Positions 8,733 through 17,949 of a DNA stretch of 64,000 nt are shown piece after piece. Both the position numbers and the translations under genes were made by a program. The stretch is taken from contig NZ_FWXN01000008.1 in the NCBI RefSeq assembly GCF_900176385.1, positions 124,001-188,000 of the forward strand, read 5' to 3'. The notes beneath the pieces are model-generated. The model was not told where the DNA came from. It did not search any database and saw only the letters and a list, made by a program, of their open reading frames with translations. Position 1 is the stretch's first letter; the number at the start of each line of letters is the position of its first letter. Source of the DNA: Janibacter indicus (GTDB taxonomy: Bacteria > Actinomycetota > Actinomycetes > Actinomycetales > Dermatophilaceae).

Positions 8733-9355
8733 GAGGTTCTCCTTGTGGTGGTCGTGCGAGACGAGGACTGCGACCCGCGCTTGGCGGCCGGGGCCGCGGC
8801 CTTCGAGCCCGACGACGACGTCGAGCCCTTCTGTCGGGACGTCGCCTTCTTGGCGGCGGCCGTGGTGGTGACCTTCTTCCCCGAGGCCGCAGGGGCCTTC
8901 TTCGCCTGCTTGGCCGCCTTGTGCGTCGCCCGGGACCGCGGGGTGGGCCTGGCGGGCTCGGCAGCCGGCTGCGTCGGGGCGGGCTCCGCACCGACGAAGG
9001 ACTCGTAGATCTCGAGCAGGGTCTGGCGCTGACGCGGGGTCAGCGCGGGGTCGGTGCGGATGGCGGCCCGGGTGGTCGCCCCGGCCTCCGCGACCGCGTC
9101 CTTGGGGTCGAGCAGACCCGCCTGGACGTAGAGGGTCTCGGCAGAGATCGACAGCCCCTTGGCGATCTGCTGGAGGATCTCGGCGCTCGGCCGCTTGACC
9201 CCCCGCTCGATCTGGGAGAGATAGGGGTTGGAGATCCCGGCCAGCGCCGAGAGCTGCCGCACGGAGAGCTTGGCGAGGACACGCTGCTCGCGCAGGTAGT
9301 CGCCCAGCGAGTTGCCGAGCGTGCTCGGCAGCCCCTCCAGCGGATTCTTCGACAT
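8729..9355 (-). CDS. XRE-family HTH regulator with lysine-rich C-terminal tail
   Basis: 208 residues. Residues about 18-75 are a classical Cro/CI helix-turn-helix (LSVRQLSALAGISNPYLSQ then IERGVKRPSAEILQQIAKGL), similar to regulators found beside HBHA-like genes in actinobacteria. Residues 75-120 are a helical linker; from about 125 the sequence becomes Ala/Lys/Ser/Thr-rich and ends in an Arg/Thr tail. The combination of a specific HTH and a histone-like tail could add non-specific DNA binding. It is translationally coupled to the lysine-rich protein downstream, which it may regulate. Confidence 0.75.
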   Translation of the reverse strand: MSKNPLEGLPSTLGNSLGDYLREQRVLAKLSVRQLSALAGISNPYLSQIERGVKRPSAEILQQIAKGLSISAETLYVQAGLLDPKDAVAEAGATTRAAIRTDPALTPRQRQTLLEIYESFVGAEPAPTQPAAEPARPTPRSRATHKAAKQAKKAPAASGKKVTTTAAAKKATSRQKGSTSSSGSKAAAPAAKRGSQSSSRTTTTRRTS

Positions 9356-9429
9356 GCCCCCATTGTGCTTGCCGTAGTTAGCACGTGCAAGCCAAAGACA
9401 GCAGTGGTGACCGGAGTCACCACGGACCG

Positions 9430-10449
9430 TCAGCGGGGGACGATGACCGTCTGGGCTGCCGCGACGTCGGGGGTGACGAGCAGGTCGGCCGCGTCGTCGG
9501 TGTTGCGCTTGAGCACGGCGAGGGCGATCGGGCCGTCCTCGTGGTGCCGGGCACGTGAGGTCACCCGGCCGACGACCTTGTCGCCGAGGAGCACGTCGGC
9601 GCCGATGTCGGGGAGGGTGTGGCCCGACCCGTCGAGGTGGAGGAAGGCCAGCCGGCGAGGCGGTCGGCCGAGGTTGTGGACCCGGGCGATCGTCTCCTGC
9701 CCGCGGTAGCAGCCCTTGTGCAGGTGGACGGCGGTGCGCAGCCAGTCCAGCTCGTGGGCGATCGTGCGGTGGTCGGTCTCGGCGCCGAGACGGGGCCGCC
9801 AGGCGGCAATGCGCAGGGCCTCGGCGGCCCAGGTGCCGACGAGCTCGCGGTCACCGACGACCGAAGGGAGGTCCGCCACCGGGACGATCACCTCGCGCCA
9901 GCGACGCTCCCGACCGGGGTGCGCCTCGGGTGCGGGTCCGTAGAGGGCGGAGTCACCCGCGAGCCGCGGCCAGGGGTCGAGCCAGGTCGGCGGCTCGCCC
10001 TCGGCCCCCTCGCGGGCGATGCCCTCGCCGAGGACGGCGTAGTCGTCGCTGACGTCGGCGACCTCGACGCGCAGCATGAAGCGCATCGAGTCCAGCCACG
10101 CCGCGAGCGCCGGCGCGGTGCCCGGCTCGACGGTGAGCCAGGTCGTCTCGCCGTCGTCGACGACGTGCAGGGCGTGCTCGACGTGCCCCTTGGGGGTGAG
10201 CACGAGCGTCTCGGTCGACGTGCGCGGCGGCAGGTCGACCAGCTGCTGGGAGGTGAGCGAGTGCAACCACGACAGGCGGTCGGGGCCGGTCACGGTGACC
10301 ACCCCGCGGTGCGAGAGGTCGACGACCCCGAGCCCCTCGGTGAGCAGTCGCTGCTCACGCAGCGGGTCGCCGTAGTGGGCGGCCACGCCGGCGTCGGGCC
10401 CGTCGCCGGGGACGGCGCCGGAGGTCTGGAGCAGCGGTGACGCGGTCAT
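9430..10449 (-). CDS. ygfZ: Folate-binding YgfZ/GcvT-like protein
   Basis: 339-residue tetrahydrofolate-binding protein that assists iron-sulfur cluster enzymes. N-terminal GcvT-like part has VVDLSHRGVVTVTGPDRLSWL; the diagnostic YgfZ motif KGCYRGQE is present as HKGCYRGQETIARVHN (about residue 245). Length and motif fit the family. Monocistronic here; divergent from the LCP gene 54 bases away. Confidence 0.92.
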   Translation of the reverse strand: MTASPLLQTSGAVPGDGPDAGVAAHYGDPLREQRLLTEGLGVVDLSHRGVVTVTGPDRLSWLHSLTSQQLVDLPPRTSTETLVLTPKGHVEHALHVVDDGETTWLTVEPGTAPALAAWLDSMRFMLRVEVADVSDDYAVLGEGIAREGAEGEPPTWLDPWPRLAGDSALYGPAPEAHPGRERRWREVIVPVADLPSVVGDRELVGTWAAEALRIAAWRPRLGAETDHRTIAHELDWLRTAVHLHKGCYRGQETIARVHNLGRPPRRLAFLHLDGSGHTLPDIGADVLLGDKVVGRVTSRARHHEDGPIALAVLKRNTDDAADLLVTPDVAAAQTVIVPR

Positions 10450-10503
10450 GGCACCAATCTACGACCCGACCGATCCGGCCCCCCGCCCCCGTACCATGGC
10501 GGC

Positions 10504-11502
10504 ATGCTCGAGGAGTTCGACGACGACACCACCGATGAGTCCACCCGCCGACGTCCCCGCCGCCGCATGGGGTGGGGGCGCCGGCTCACCGTGTCCGTGC
10601 TCGCCTTCCTCCTGCTCGTGGTCATCGGCATCGGTGGCTACGCGTGGTTCCTCAGCAGCAAGGTCGACCGCAACCTCGCCCGCGAAAACCTCCTGGGCGA
10701 TGCCCGCAGCCAGACGGAGACGACCACCGGCAAGAAGCTCGTCGACGACGCCGGCACCAACTACCTGCTCATCGGCTCCGACGCCCGCCCGGGCGAGACC
10801 GCCAGCCGCGCCGACGTCATCCAGCTCGTCCACGTCGACGCCGACCACGACAACGTCTGGATCATCCACTTCCCGCGCGACCTCTACGTGCCGGTCCCGG
10901 GCCACGGCGAGGACAAGATCAACGCCGCCTACGCCTACGGCCAGTCCCCGCTGCTCGTCCAGACGATCCAGGACCTCGTCGGCGTCAAGATCAACCACGT
11001 CGCCAAGACCGACTTCGAGGGCTTCAAGCAGCTGACCGACTCGCTCGGCGGCGTCCGGGTCAACAACGCCCAGGCCAGCCCCAAGTACGCCGAGGGCCCC
11101 CTGGACCTCGACGGCGACCAGGCCCTCGAGTACGTCCGCGAGCGCAAGACGCTCGCCGAGGGCGACATCTCCCGCGGTCAGCGCCAGCAGGCCTGGCTCA
11201 AGGGGATCATGTCGGAGACGCTCACGCCCGGCGTGCTGCTCAACCCGAGCAAGCTCAGCGGGGTCATCGACGCCGGCACCCAGCACACGATCGTCGACGA
11301 GGACCTGACGACCGGGACGATCCGCAGCGAGGCGATCAAGCTGCGCGGGGTCCGCGGCAGCGACATCCACTTCGTCACCGCACCCTTCAGCGGCTACGGG
11401 ACCGCCCCCAACGGCGGCTCGATCGACATCCTCGACGAGGCCGGCATGGCCGACCTGAGCGATGCCCTGCGCACCGACCAGATGGAGAGCTACCAGGAGT
11501 AG
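10504..11502 (+). CDS. LytR-CpsA-Psr (LCP) family cell-wall ligase
   Basis: 332 residues. A short acidic/basic cytoplasmic N-terminus is followed by one membrane helix (about 27-50) and an extracytoplasmic LCP domain with its conserved arginines: GTNYLLIGSDARPGE, RADVIQLVHV, IHFPRDLYVPVPG, and DQALEYVRERKT. LCP proteins transfer polyprenyl-phosphate-linked wall polymers (teichoic acid, arabinogalactan or capsule) to peptidoglycan; the polymer here is unknown. Its stop TAG abuts the convergent nitrobindin stop with zero bases between. Confidence 0.9.
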   Translation: MLEEFDDDTTDESTRRRPRRRMGWGRRLTVSVLAFLLLVVIGIGGYAWFLSSKVDRNLARENLLGDARSQTETTTGKKLVDDAGTNYLLIGSDARPGETASRADVIQLVHVDADHDNVWIIHFPRDLYVPVPGHGEDKINAAYAYGQSPLLVQTIQDLVGVKINHVAKTDFEGFKQLTDSLGGVRVNNAQASPKYAEGPLDLDGDQALEYVRERKTLAEGDISRGQRQQAWLKGIMSETLTPGVLLNPSKLSGVIDAGTQHTIVDEDLTTGTIRSEAIKLRGVRGSDIHFVTAPFSGYGTAPNGGSIDILDEAGMADLSDALRTDQMESYQE

Positions 11503-12000
11503 CTAGCCGTCGACGCGCTTGAGCTCGGCGGACAGGTGGCTGGTCAGCGGCTGGCCCATCGCGCCCATGTCCATGACCCACATGAGGTTGGACTTGACCA
11601 GGCCGTACATCCGCTTGGCGGCGGCGTACTCCTTGGCGTGGGGGCTGCGGATGACGCCATCGGTCTGCAGCTCGATCCGCCCCGGCTCGACGGTGCCGTA
11701 GTACATCTCCACGATGCCGGTGGGGTGCACGAGGAGCAGCTCGGCCTCCCCTTCGCCGCCGGGACGCCAGAAGCCGAGCTCGGTGCCGGACGGACGCACC
11801 TTGTTGCCCTGCTCGTCGAGGATCCACGAGCGGCTCTCCCACCGCAGGAAGGGGCGCTCGTCGTGGGTGACGACGATCTCCTGGCCGAAGTTGGCCGACT
11901 CGATCGTCGGGTAGCCGAGGACGCCGGCGCCCTCCCAGCGGCCGACGAGCCAGGCCAGGGGTGCGATGTCGGGATGGATCGTGGGGTCGAGGGTGAACAC
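11503..12000 (-). CDS. Nitrobindin-type heme-binding beta-barrel protein
   Basis: 165 residues, FABP-like/DUF1794 (nitrobindin) fold. The hallmark GRWEGAG (G-x-W-x-G-x-G) lies near residue 20, and a late His in PLTSHLSAELKR is a candidate axial heme ligand. Actinobacterial nitrobindins bind ferric heme and isomerise peroxynitrite to nitrate. The GTG at 12000 (V-F-T-L-D) begins just before the family-conserved start; upstream in-frame sequence overlaps the next gene's 3' region and is not protein-like. Confidence 0.85.
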   Translation of the reverse strand: MFTLDPTIHPDIAPLAWLVGRWEGAGVLGYPTIESANFGQEIVVTHDERPFLRWESRSWILDEQGNKVRPSGTELGFWRPGGEGEAELLLVHPTGIVEMYYGTVEPGRIELQTDGVIRSPHAKEYAAAKRMYGLVKSNLMWVMDMGAMGQPLTSHLSAELKRVDG

Positions 12001-12034
12001 CCGCCCATCGTAGAGCGGACCCGCCCGCGACCGG

Positions 12035-12877
12035 TCAGGCGAGCGGCAGCCTGGCGACGAGGTGGACGAGCGGGCCGGCGATGAGCACGGACGCCGCCCC
12101 CGCGGCGATGGCACCGGGCAGCGACTCGATCGCGCGCTGCTGCGACAGGGCCCGGCGCAGGGCCGCGGCCGAGCCCGCGGCGATGACGCCGAGCAGGGCC
12201 GACCACGCGGACACCGAGCCGGAGAGCAGCAGGTGGGCCAGCAGGCCGGCGAGGCCACCGGCGAGCATCGCCGCCGGGATCATCCAGGCGCTCGTGCCGG
12301 GACGCTCCAGCACGAGATCGGTCAGGGCCGCGACGGCCAGGCTGACGCCGACGATGACGACGGGGCCGTGGTTGTCGGCGTAGACGGTGCTCGTGAGCAG
12401 TCCTCCACCACCGATGAGCAGGATGCCCAGGGAGGTGCCGGCCAGCGCACGGGCCAGCTGCACGCGAGCCGGTGCCTGCAGCAGCGGGTGCAGGCACATG
12501 GCGATGATGCCGACCGCGAGCGCGGCGGGCACGTGCTCGAGGTAGGGCTCCTCGTCCTGGAGCGCGAGCGCCCCGCCCAGCGAGACGGCGGTGAGGCCGA
12601 GGACGACCGTGGTGCCCAGCGGGGTGCGTGAGTCGACGAGCGCCGGCCAACCCACGGCGAGGAGCAGCCCCGCGACGGTGACGGCGACGACCTCGACGAA
12701 GCGGTCGCCGGTCGCGGCCGCGGCGGCGAGGAGCAGTGCGGTGACGACGGTCGCGGCCGCGACGACGACGCGCGGGCGGGCCGCCGGAGCCTGGGGATCC
12801 GCGGCGGCCCGGCCGCCGGCGCGCAGGGCACGTCGGGCGGCTCGGGTCTCGGGTTCGGCAGGTACGGGCGTGGTCAC
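12035..12877 (-). CDS. Multi-pass membrane protein, function unknown
   Basis: 280 residues from a GTG (V-T-T-P-V-P). After an Ala/Arg-rich cytoplasmic head there are about eight hydrophobic segments, with short loops such as ADNHGPVV. No transport or enzyme motif recognised. The frame stays open to 12940, but that would overlap the divergent glnR start, so 12877 is preferred. Starts of this gene and glnR are 37 bases apart. Confidence 0.7.
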   Translation of the reverse strand: MTTPVPAEPETRAARRALRAGGRAAADPQAPAARPRVVVAAATVVTALLLAAAAATGDRFVEVVAVTVAGLLLAVGWPALVDSRTPLGTTVVLGLTAVSLGGALALQDEEPYLEHVPAALAVGIIAMCLHPLLQAPARVQLARALAGTSLGILLIGGGGLLTSTVYADNHGPVVIVGVSLAVAALTDLVLERPGTSAWMIPAAMLAGGLAGLLAHLLLSGSVSAWSALLGVIAAGSAAALRRALSQQRAIESLPGAIAAGAASVLIAGPLVHLVARLPLA

Positions 12878-12914
12878 CCGGCGAGGGTAGCGGGCTCGCC
12901 ACATATTCTGTCCC

Positions 12915-13622
12915 GTGATGGCCCGACTCCTGCTCCTCACAGACGACCTGGCGCCGAGCGCCGAGGTCCTTCCAGCCTTGGGGCTGCTCGGTCATCAGGT
13001 GCGCACCCTCCCGGCCGAGGCCTCGGCCATCGTCGACGCCCCTGCCGTCGACGTCGTCCTCGTCGACGCGCGCACCGAGCTGGTCCAGGCCCGCTCGCTG
13101 TGCCGGGTCATCCGCACCGCCGGCACCACGGTCCCCGTGATCGCGATCCTCACCGAGGGCGGCCTCACCGCGGTCAACGCCGAGTGGGCGGTCGAGGACA
13201 TCCTCCTCGAGGGCGCGGGCCCGGCCGAGGTCGAGGCGCGGCTGCGCCTGGTGATGACCCGGTCCGATGCCGACGACGAGGACACCGACGAGCGGATCGT
13301 CGCCGGGGACCTGACGATCGACGAGGGCACCTACTCCGCCCGGCTGGGGGACCGACTCCTCGACCTGACCTACAAGGAGTTCGAGCTGCTCAAGCACCTC
13401 GCGCAGCACCCCGGCCGGGTCTTCACCCGGGCCCAGCTGCTCCAGGAGGTCTGGGGCTACGACTACTACGGCGGCACCCGCACCGTCGACGTGCACGTGC
13501 GGCGCCTGCGGGCCAAGCTCGGCAGCGAGCACGAGCAGCTCATCGGCACGATCCGCAACGTCGGCTACCGGTTCGTGCCGGCACACGACGACCAGACCGA
13601 CCACGAGGCGGTGTCCCTGTGA
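12915..13622 (+). CDS. glnR: Nitrogen regulator GlnR (OmpR-type orphan response regulator)
   Basis: 235 residues (GTG at 12915; the ATG three bases later is equally possible). GlnR is the master activator/repressor of nitrogen assimilation in many actinobacteria. The receiver-like N-terminus ([20 protein letters not shown]) and the near-invariant winged-helix DNA-binding domain ([20 protein letters not shown], then [26 protein letters not shown] split over two blocks) are close to Streptomyces GlnR as I remember it. The GlnR receiver is atypical and does not need phosphorylation. Overlaps mshD in GTGA, the same neighbour as in Streptomyces. Confidence 0.88.
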   Translation: MMARLLLLTDDLAPSAEVLPALGLLGHQVRTLPAEASAIVDAPAVDVVLVDARTELVQARSLCRVIRTAGTTVPVIAILTEGGLTAVNAEWAVEDILLEGAGPAEVEARLRLVMTRSDADDEDTDERIVAGDLTIDEGTYSARLGDRLLDLTYKEFELLKHLAQHPGRVFTRAQLLQEVWGYDYYGGTRTVDVHVRRLRAKLGSEHEQLIGTIRNVGYRFVPAHDDQTDHEAVSL

Positions 13623-14512
13623 CCGTGACCATCACCCCCTTCGATGTCCTCGAGCCGAGCATGCTCGAGCAGGTGCGCACCGCGGCCGCGGCCGCCGCCG
13701 AAGTCGACGGCGTCGAGCCGCTCAGCGAGGCCTTCGTCCTCGCCCTGCCCCGGGCGGGTGACCACGTCGTCGCCACCGACGGCGACCGGCTCCTCGGCTA
13801 CGCGGCGTGCGCCGACGACGGGTCCGTCGAGGCCTTCGTCGACCCCCGTGATCGGGCGAAGGGGGTCGGCGCGGCTCTGCTGACGAGCGTCCTGGAGCGC
13901 CGACCCGACGCCCGGCCGTGGGCGCACGGGGACCTGCCGGCCTCCCGCGCGCTGGCCGAGAGCCTCGGCCTGCACGTCGTGCGCCGGCTGCTCGTGCTCT
14001 CCCGCGCGGTGCGCCCGGGCGACGAGGTCGACCCGAGGCTGCCGGAGGGGCTGCGGCACCGCACCTTCCGACCGGGGCAGGACGAGGCGGCGCTGCTCGC
14101 CGTCAACGCTGCGGCCTTCGCCGACCACCCCGAGCAGGGGGCCCTCGACGAGGCAGGTCTGGCCGAGCGCGCGGCCCAGCCGTGGTTCGACCCCGAGGGC
14201 GTGATCCTCCTCGAGGACGGCGACCCGAGCCGGCTCGCCGGCTTCCACTGGACCAAGATCGACCCGCCGGGCGGCGACCTCGGCGAGGTCTACGTCGTCG
14301 GGGTGCACCCCGACTGCCAGGGGCACGGCATCGCCGGGCCGCTCACCGGCCTGGGGCTGGCCCACCTCGCCCGCCGCGGGGTGCGCGAGGTCGAGCTCTA
14401 CGTCGAGGGCGACAATGCACCGGCGCTGGCCACCTACGGCCGGGCGGGCTTCGAGCGCAAGGCGCTCCACGTGATGTATTCACGCGAGGTTCACCCCCCG
14501 ATGGCAGGATGA
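13619..14512 (+). CDS. mshD: Mycothiol synthase MshD
   Basis: Last step of mycothiol synthesis: acetylates Cys-GlcN-Ins with acetyl-CoA. The 297-residue protein has two GNAT domains; the C-terminal one keeps the acetyl-CoA pyrophosphate loop [15 protein letters not shown] and the GEVYVVGV beta strand, plus the family-specific HWTKI and [20 protein letters not shown] block. GTG start at 13619 overlaps glnR. Its end overlaps ppk1 in ATGA, so glnR-mshD-ppk1 form one coupled unit. Confidence 0.92.
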   Translation: MTVTITPFDVLEPSMLEQVRTAAAAAAEVDGVEPLSEAFVLALPRAGDHVVATDGDRLLGYAACADDGSVEAFVDPRDRAKGVGAALLTSVLERRPDARPWAHGDLPASRALAESLGLHVVRRLLVLSRAVRPGDEVDPRLPEGLRHRTFRPGQDEAALLAVNAAAFADHPEQGALDEAGLAERAAQPWFDPEGVILLEDGDPSRLAGFHWTKIDPPGGDLGEVYVVGVHPDCQGHGIAGPLTGLGLAHLARRGVREVELYVEGDNAPALATYGRAGFERKALHVMYSREVHPPMAG

Positions 14513-16797
14513 GCGACATGTCGGATGCCTCCGCCCCAGCCCCACGGCCGGCCGTGCGCACCCCGCGGCCCGGCGCGGCCACCGGGGACGTCTCGATCAG
14601 CTCCTCGGCGCCCGACGCGACGCCCGAGCTGCGCCCCCGCGCGGCCAACGGCCGCTTCACCCGGGCCGGCTCCCACGAGGACGTCGCGGCACCCGACCTG
14701 CCGGTCGACCGCTTCCTCGACCGCGAGATCAGCTGGCTGCAGTTCAACGAGCGGGTCCTGCAGCTGGCCGCCGACGAGAGCGTCCCGCTGCTCGAGCGCG
14801 CCCGGTTCCTCGCGATCTTCACGAGCAACCTCGACGAGTTCTTCATGGTGCGGGTCGCCGGCCTCAAACGCCGCATCGCCACCGGCATCGCGGTGCGCAG
14901 CCCCTCCGGGCTGGAGCCGCGCGAGGTGCTCGAGCAGATCGCCCGCATCGCCCACGACCTGACCCTCATGCAGACCCGCATCTTCGACGAGAGCGTGCGC
15001 CCCGCCCTCGCCGAGGAGGGCATCAACATCGTGCGCTGGAGCGAGATCGAGCAGGCCGAGCAGGACCGCCTGGGTGAGCTCTTCCGCGACCAGATCTACC
15101 CGGTACTCACCCCGCTCGCCGTCGACCCGGCCCACCCCTTCCCCTACATCTCCGGCCTCTCGCTCAACCTCGCGGTGATCCTCATCAACCCCAAGACGGG
15201 CAAGGAGCACTTCGCGCGGATCAAGATGCCGCCTTCGCTCCCGCGCTTCCTCAAGGTGCGCCGCGCCCAGGCGTCGGTGACCTCCGACCTCTTCGAGGCG
15301 CGCTTCGTGCCGCTCGAGGACGTCATCGCCGCGCACCTGCACCACCTCTTCCCCGGCATGGAGGTCCACGAGCACTACTCCTTCCGGGTCACCCGCAACG
15401 AGGACCTCGAGGTCGAGGAGGACGACGCCGAAAATCTCCTCGCCGCGCTGGAGAAGGAGCTGACCCGACGACGCTTCGGCCCGCCGGTGCGCCTGGAGGT
15501 CGAGGAGGACCTCGACGACCACGTCATGGAGCTGCTGAGCCGCGAGCTCGGGGTCTCCGCCGACGAGGTCTACCGGCTGCCCGCCCCGCTCGACCTGCGG
15601 GGTCTCAACGAGATCGCCGACCTCGACCGCACCGACCTGCACTTCCCTCCCTTCGTCGCCCGGACCAATGCCGACCTGGCGCCGGCGGAGTCCGCCAAGG
15701 CCGCCAACCTCATCGGACGGATCGCCCGTCAGGACGTGCTACTGCAGCACCCCTACGACTCCTTCTCGACGTCGGTGCAGGCCTTCATCGAGCAAGCGGC
15801 CGCCGACCCGCACGTCCTGGCGATCAAGCAGACGCTCTACCGCACCAGCGGCGACAGCCCGATCGTCGACGCGCTCATCGACGCCGCGGAGGCGGGCAAG
15901 CAGGTGCTCGCCGTCGTCGAGATCAAGGCGCGCTTCGACGAGCAGGCCAACATCGAGTGGGCCCGCAAGCTCGAGCACGCGGGCGTCCACGTCGTCTACG
16001 GCATCGTCGGGCTCAAGACCCACTGCAAGCTCGCCCTCGTCGTGCGGCAGGAGCCCGACGGGGTCAAGCGCTACTGCCACGTCGGCACGGGCAACTACAA
16101 CCCCAAGACGGCCCGGCTCTACGAGGACATGGGCATCCTCACCTCCGACCCCGAGGTCGGCGAGGACCTCACCCGGCTGTTCAACCAGCTGTCCGGCGTC
16201 GCGCCGCGCAGCAAGTTCAAGCGGCTGCTCGTCGCGCCCCGGCACATCCGCGACGGTCTCGTCGAGCGGGTCGAGCGCCAGGTCGAGCGCCAGCAACGCA
16301 CGGGCGACGGCTACGTCGCGGTCAAGGTCAACTCCCTCGTCGACGAGGGGACGATCGACGCGCTCTACCGGGCGAGCCAGGCGGGGGTGCGGGTCGACGT
16401 CTGGGTCCGCGGCATCTGCGCGATCCGGCCGGGTGTCCCCGGCCTGAGCGAGACGATCCGCGTCCACTCCGTCCTCGGCCGCTTCCTCGAGCACTCCCGG
16501 ATCTTCCTCTTCGGCACCGGCGCCGACCGCGAGGCCTGGATCGGCTCCGCCGACCTCATGCACCGCAACCTCGACCGGCGGGTCGAGGCTCTCGTGCGGA
16601 TCAAGGAACCCCGCCACATCGACCAGGTCTTCGACCTCGTCGAGCGGGGCATGTCCGGCGACTACGCCCACTGGAGCCTCGACGGCGACGGCCGCTGGAC
16701 GCGAGTGCACCAGGGTGCCGACGGCGCCCCGCTGCCCGACATCCAGGCCGCCCTGATCGCCATGCACGCCAAGCGTCGCCGCAAGGCACGGCGCTGA
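14509..16797 (+). CDS. ppk1: RNA-degradosome-type polyphosphate kinase PPK1
   Basis: Reversibly makes polyphosphate from ATP. 762 residues, somewhat longer than usual because of a Pro/Ala-rich N-terminal extension of about 60 residues before [17 protein letters not shown]. Both phospholipase-D-like catalytic halves are intact: the autophosphorylated His region [20 protein letters not shown] and the second [17 protein letters not shown]. Start ATG 14509 overlaps the mshD stop; ATG 14518 is an alternative. Its position between nitrogen regulator, mycothiol and phosphate uptake genes joins phosphate storage to the Pho block. Confidence 0.95.
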   Translation: MSDMSDASAPAPRPAVRTPRPGAATGDVSISSSAPDATPELRPRAANGRFTRAGSHEDVAAPDLPVDRFLDREISWLQFNERVLQLAADESVPLLERARFLAIFTSNLDEFFMVRVAGLKRRIATGIAVRSPSGLEPREVLEQIARIAHDLTLMQTRIFDESVRPALAEEGINIVRWSEIEQAEQDRLGELFRDQIYPVLTPLAVDPAHPFPYISGLSLNLAVILINPKTGKEHFARIKMPPSLPRFLKVRRAQASVTSDLFEARFVPLEDVIAAHLHHLFPGMEVHEHYSFRVTRNEDLEVEEDDAENLLAALEKELTRRRFGPPVRLEVEEDLDDHVMELLSRELGVSADEVYRLPAPLDLRGLNEIADLDRTDLHFPPFVARTNADLAPAESAKAANLIGRIARQDVLLQHPYDSFSTSVQAFIEQAAADPHVLAIKQTLYRTSGDSPIVDALIDAAEAGKQVLAVVEIKARFDEQANIEWARKLEHAGVHVVYGIVGLKTHCKLALVVRQEPDGVKRYCHVGTGNYNPKTARLYEDMGILTSDPEVGEDLTRLFNQLSGVAPRSKFKRLLVAPRHIRDGLVERVERQVERQQRTGDGYVAVKVNSLVDEGTIDALYRASQAGVRVDVWVRGICAIRPGVPGLSETIRVHSVLGRFLEHSRIFLFGTGADREAWIGSADLMHRNLDRRVEALVRIKEPRHIDQVFDLVERGMSGDYAHWSLDGDGRWTRVHQGADGAPLPDIQAALIAMHAKRRRKARR

Positions 16798-16799
16798 CG

Positions 16800-17756
16800 A
16801 TGGCCACCGTCCTGGCCGCGGGGACCCTGCCATGGCGTCGTCGCCGAGGACGCCTGCAGATCGCCCTCGTCCACCGGCCCCGCTACGACGACTGGTCATG
16901 GGCCAAGGGCAAGCTCGACCCCGGCGAGACCTTCCCCGTCGCCGCAGCGCGGGAGACCCTCGAGGAGACCGGGCTCCGCGTGCGGCTCGGGCACCCGCTG
17001 CCGACGACGACCTACACCGTCGCCTCGAAGTCGGGCCCGGCGGTCAAGGAGGTGCGCTACTGGGCCGCCGAGGTGACCGGCGGTGACGGCGGCCTCGTCC
17101 ACGAGGTCGACGAGGTGGCCTGGCTCGAGGCCGGCGAGGCCCTCTCGCGGCTGACCTACCCCCACGACGTCGCCCAGGTCGAGGCGCTCATGGCCGCCGA
17201 CGCCCGGGGCACCCTCTCGACCTGGCCCCTGGCCGTCGTGCGCCACGCCAGGGCCCACCCCCGGTCCTCGTGGACCGACGACGACTGGCTGCGCCCCCTC
17301 GACGACCGGGGCCGTGAGCAGGCGGCCGACCTCGTGCCCCTGCTCGCCGGCTACGGCATCGAGCGCCTCGTGAGCAGCCCCTCGACGCGCGCCACCGACA
17401 CCCTCGCCCCCTACGCCACCGCGAGCGGCGAGCGGCTGCGGCTCAAGCCCGGCCTGTCGGAGGAGGGCCATGCCGCCGACCCGGCGAAGGCCCGCCACCA
17501 CCTCGGCCGCCTGCTCGAGCGCGGCGTGCCCGCTGCCCTGTGCAGCCACGGACCGGTCCTGCCGGACCTCGTCGCCCTGCTCCTCGAGCGCAGCGACCCC
17601 TCCCTCGCCCCGGGCCTCGTCGGCCGGTCGGTCATCGAGGACGCCCTGATGACCGGTCTGGCGAAGGGGGAGGTGCTGCTCGTGCACGTCGTCGGCACGG
17701 GCGACGAGGCCCGGATCATCGCGGCCGAGCGACACCACCCGCGCGACCGCGGCTGA
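16800..17756 (+). CDS. mutT1: MutT1-like Nudix hydrolase fused to histidine phosphatase domain
   Basis: 318 residues. Residues 1-135 are a Nudix domain with the complete box GKLDPGETFPVAAARETLEETG; residues about 140-318 are a histidine-phosphatase-superfamily domain starting with WPLAVVRHARAHPRSSW, with a late LCSHGPVLPDLV catalytic His. This matches mycobacterial MutT1, which hydrolyses 8-oxo-(d)GTP and diadenosine polyphosphates and also lies next to ppk. In the RHG motif Gly is replaced by Ala (RHA). The ATG at 16800 lies 2 bases after the ppk1 stop. Confidence 0.9.
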   Translation: MATVLAAGTLPWRRRRGRLQIALVHRPRYDDWSWAKGKLDPGETFPVAAARETLEETGLRVRLGHPLPTTTYTVASKSGPAVKEVRYWAAEVTGGDGGLVHEVDEVAWLEAGEALSRLTYPHDVAQVEALMAADARGTLSTWPLAVVRHARAHPRSSWTDDDWLRPLDDRGREQAADLVPLLAGYGIERLVSSPSTRATDTLAPYATASGERLRLKPGLSEEGHAADPAKARHHLGRLLERGVPAALCSHGPVLPDLVALLLERSDPSLAPGLVGRSVIEDALMTGLAKGEVLLVHVVGTGDEARIIAAERHHPRDRG

Positions 17757-17815
17757 CGCGCGCGTTACCCCGCCCAGCCGCACTTCGCGACCCGACCACG
17801 CACTGTGCAGCCGTC

Positions 17816-17859
17816 ATTCACCGACTGTTCACCGATCGCGACCCGTCCGGTCACCAGGC
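17816..17859 (+). promoter_or_regulatory. Four-unit PHO box upstream of pstS
   Basis: Four 11-nt units in exact phase: ATTCACCGACT (17816), GTTCACCGATC (17827), a degenerate GCGACCCGTCC (17838) and GGTCACCAGGC (17849). They match the PhoP direct-repeat consensus. A plausible -10, TACCTT, lies at 17865-17870, so the last unit would overlap the -35 position, as expected for PhoP/RegX3 activation. The pstS GTG is 90 bases downstream of the array. Confidence 0.85.
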
Positions 17860-17949
17860 GTCCCTACCTTCGATGCGTACGACCACGGCGGTCGCGGCGG
17901 GCTGCCCTCGTCGTGCCACGTGTCCCCATCCTTGTATGAGAGGCCTGAC

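Noticed and set aside
7107-9008. Long plus-strand open frame opposite the asparaginase and lysine-rich genes
   Set aside because: Antisense GC-rich shadow: low-complexity Gly/Arg composition, no domain, covers three convincing minus-strand genes.
11544-13604. 686-codon minus-strand open frame through nitrobindin, membrane protein and glnR
   Set aside because: Crosses the divergent promoter and three genes in other frames; composition not protein-like.
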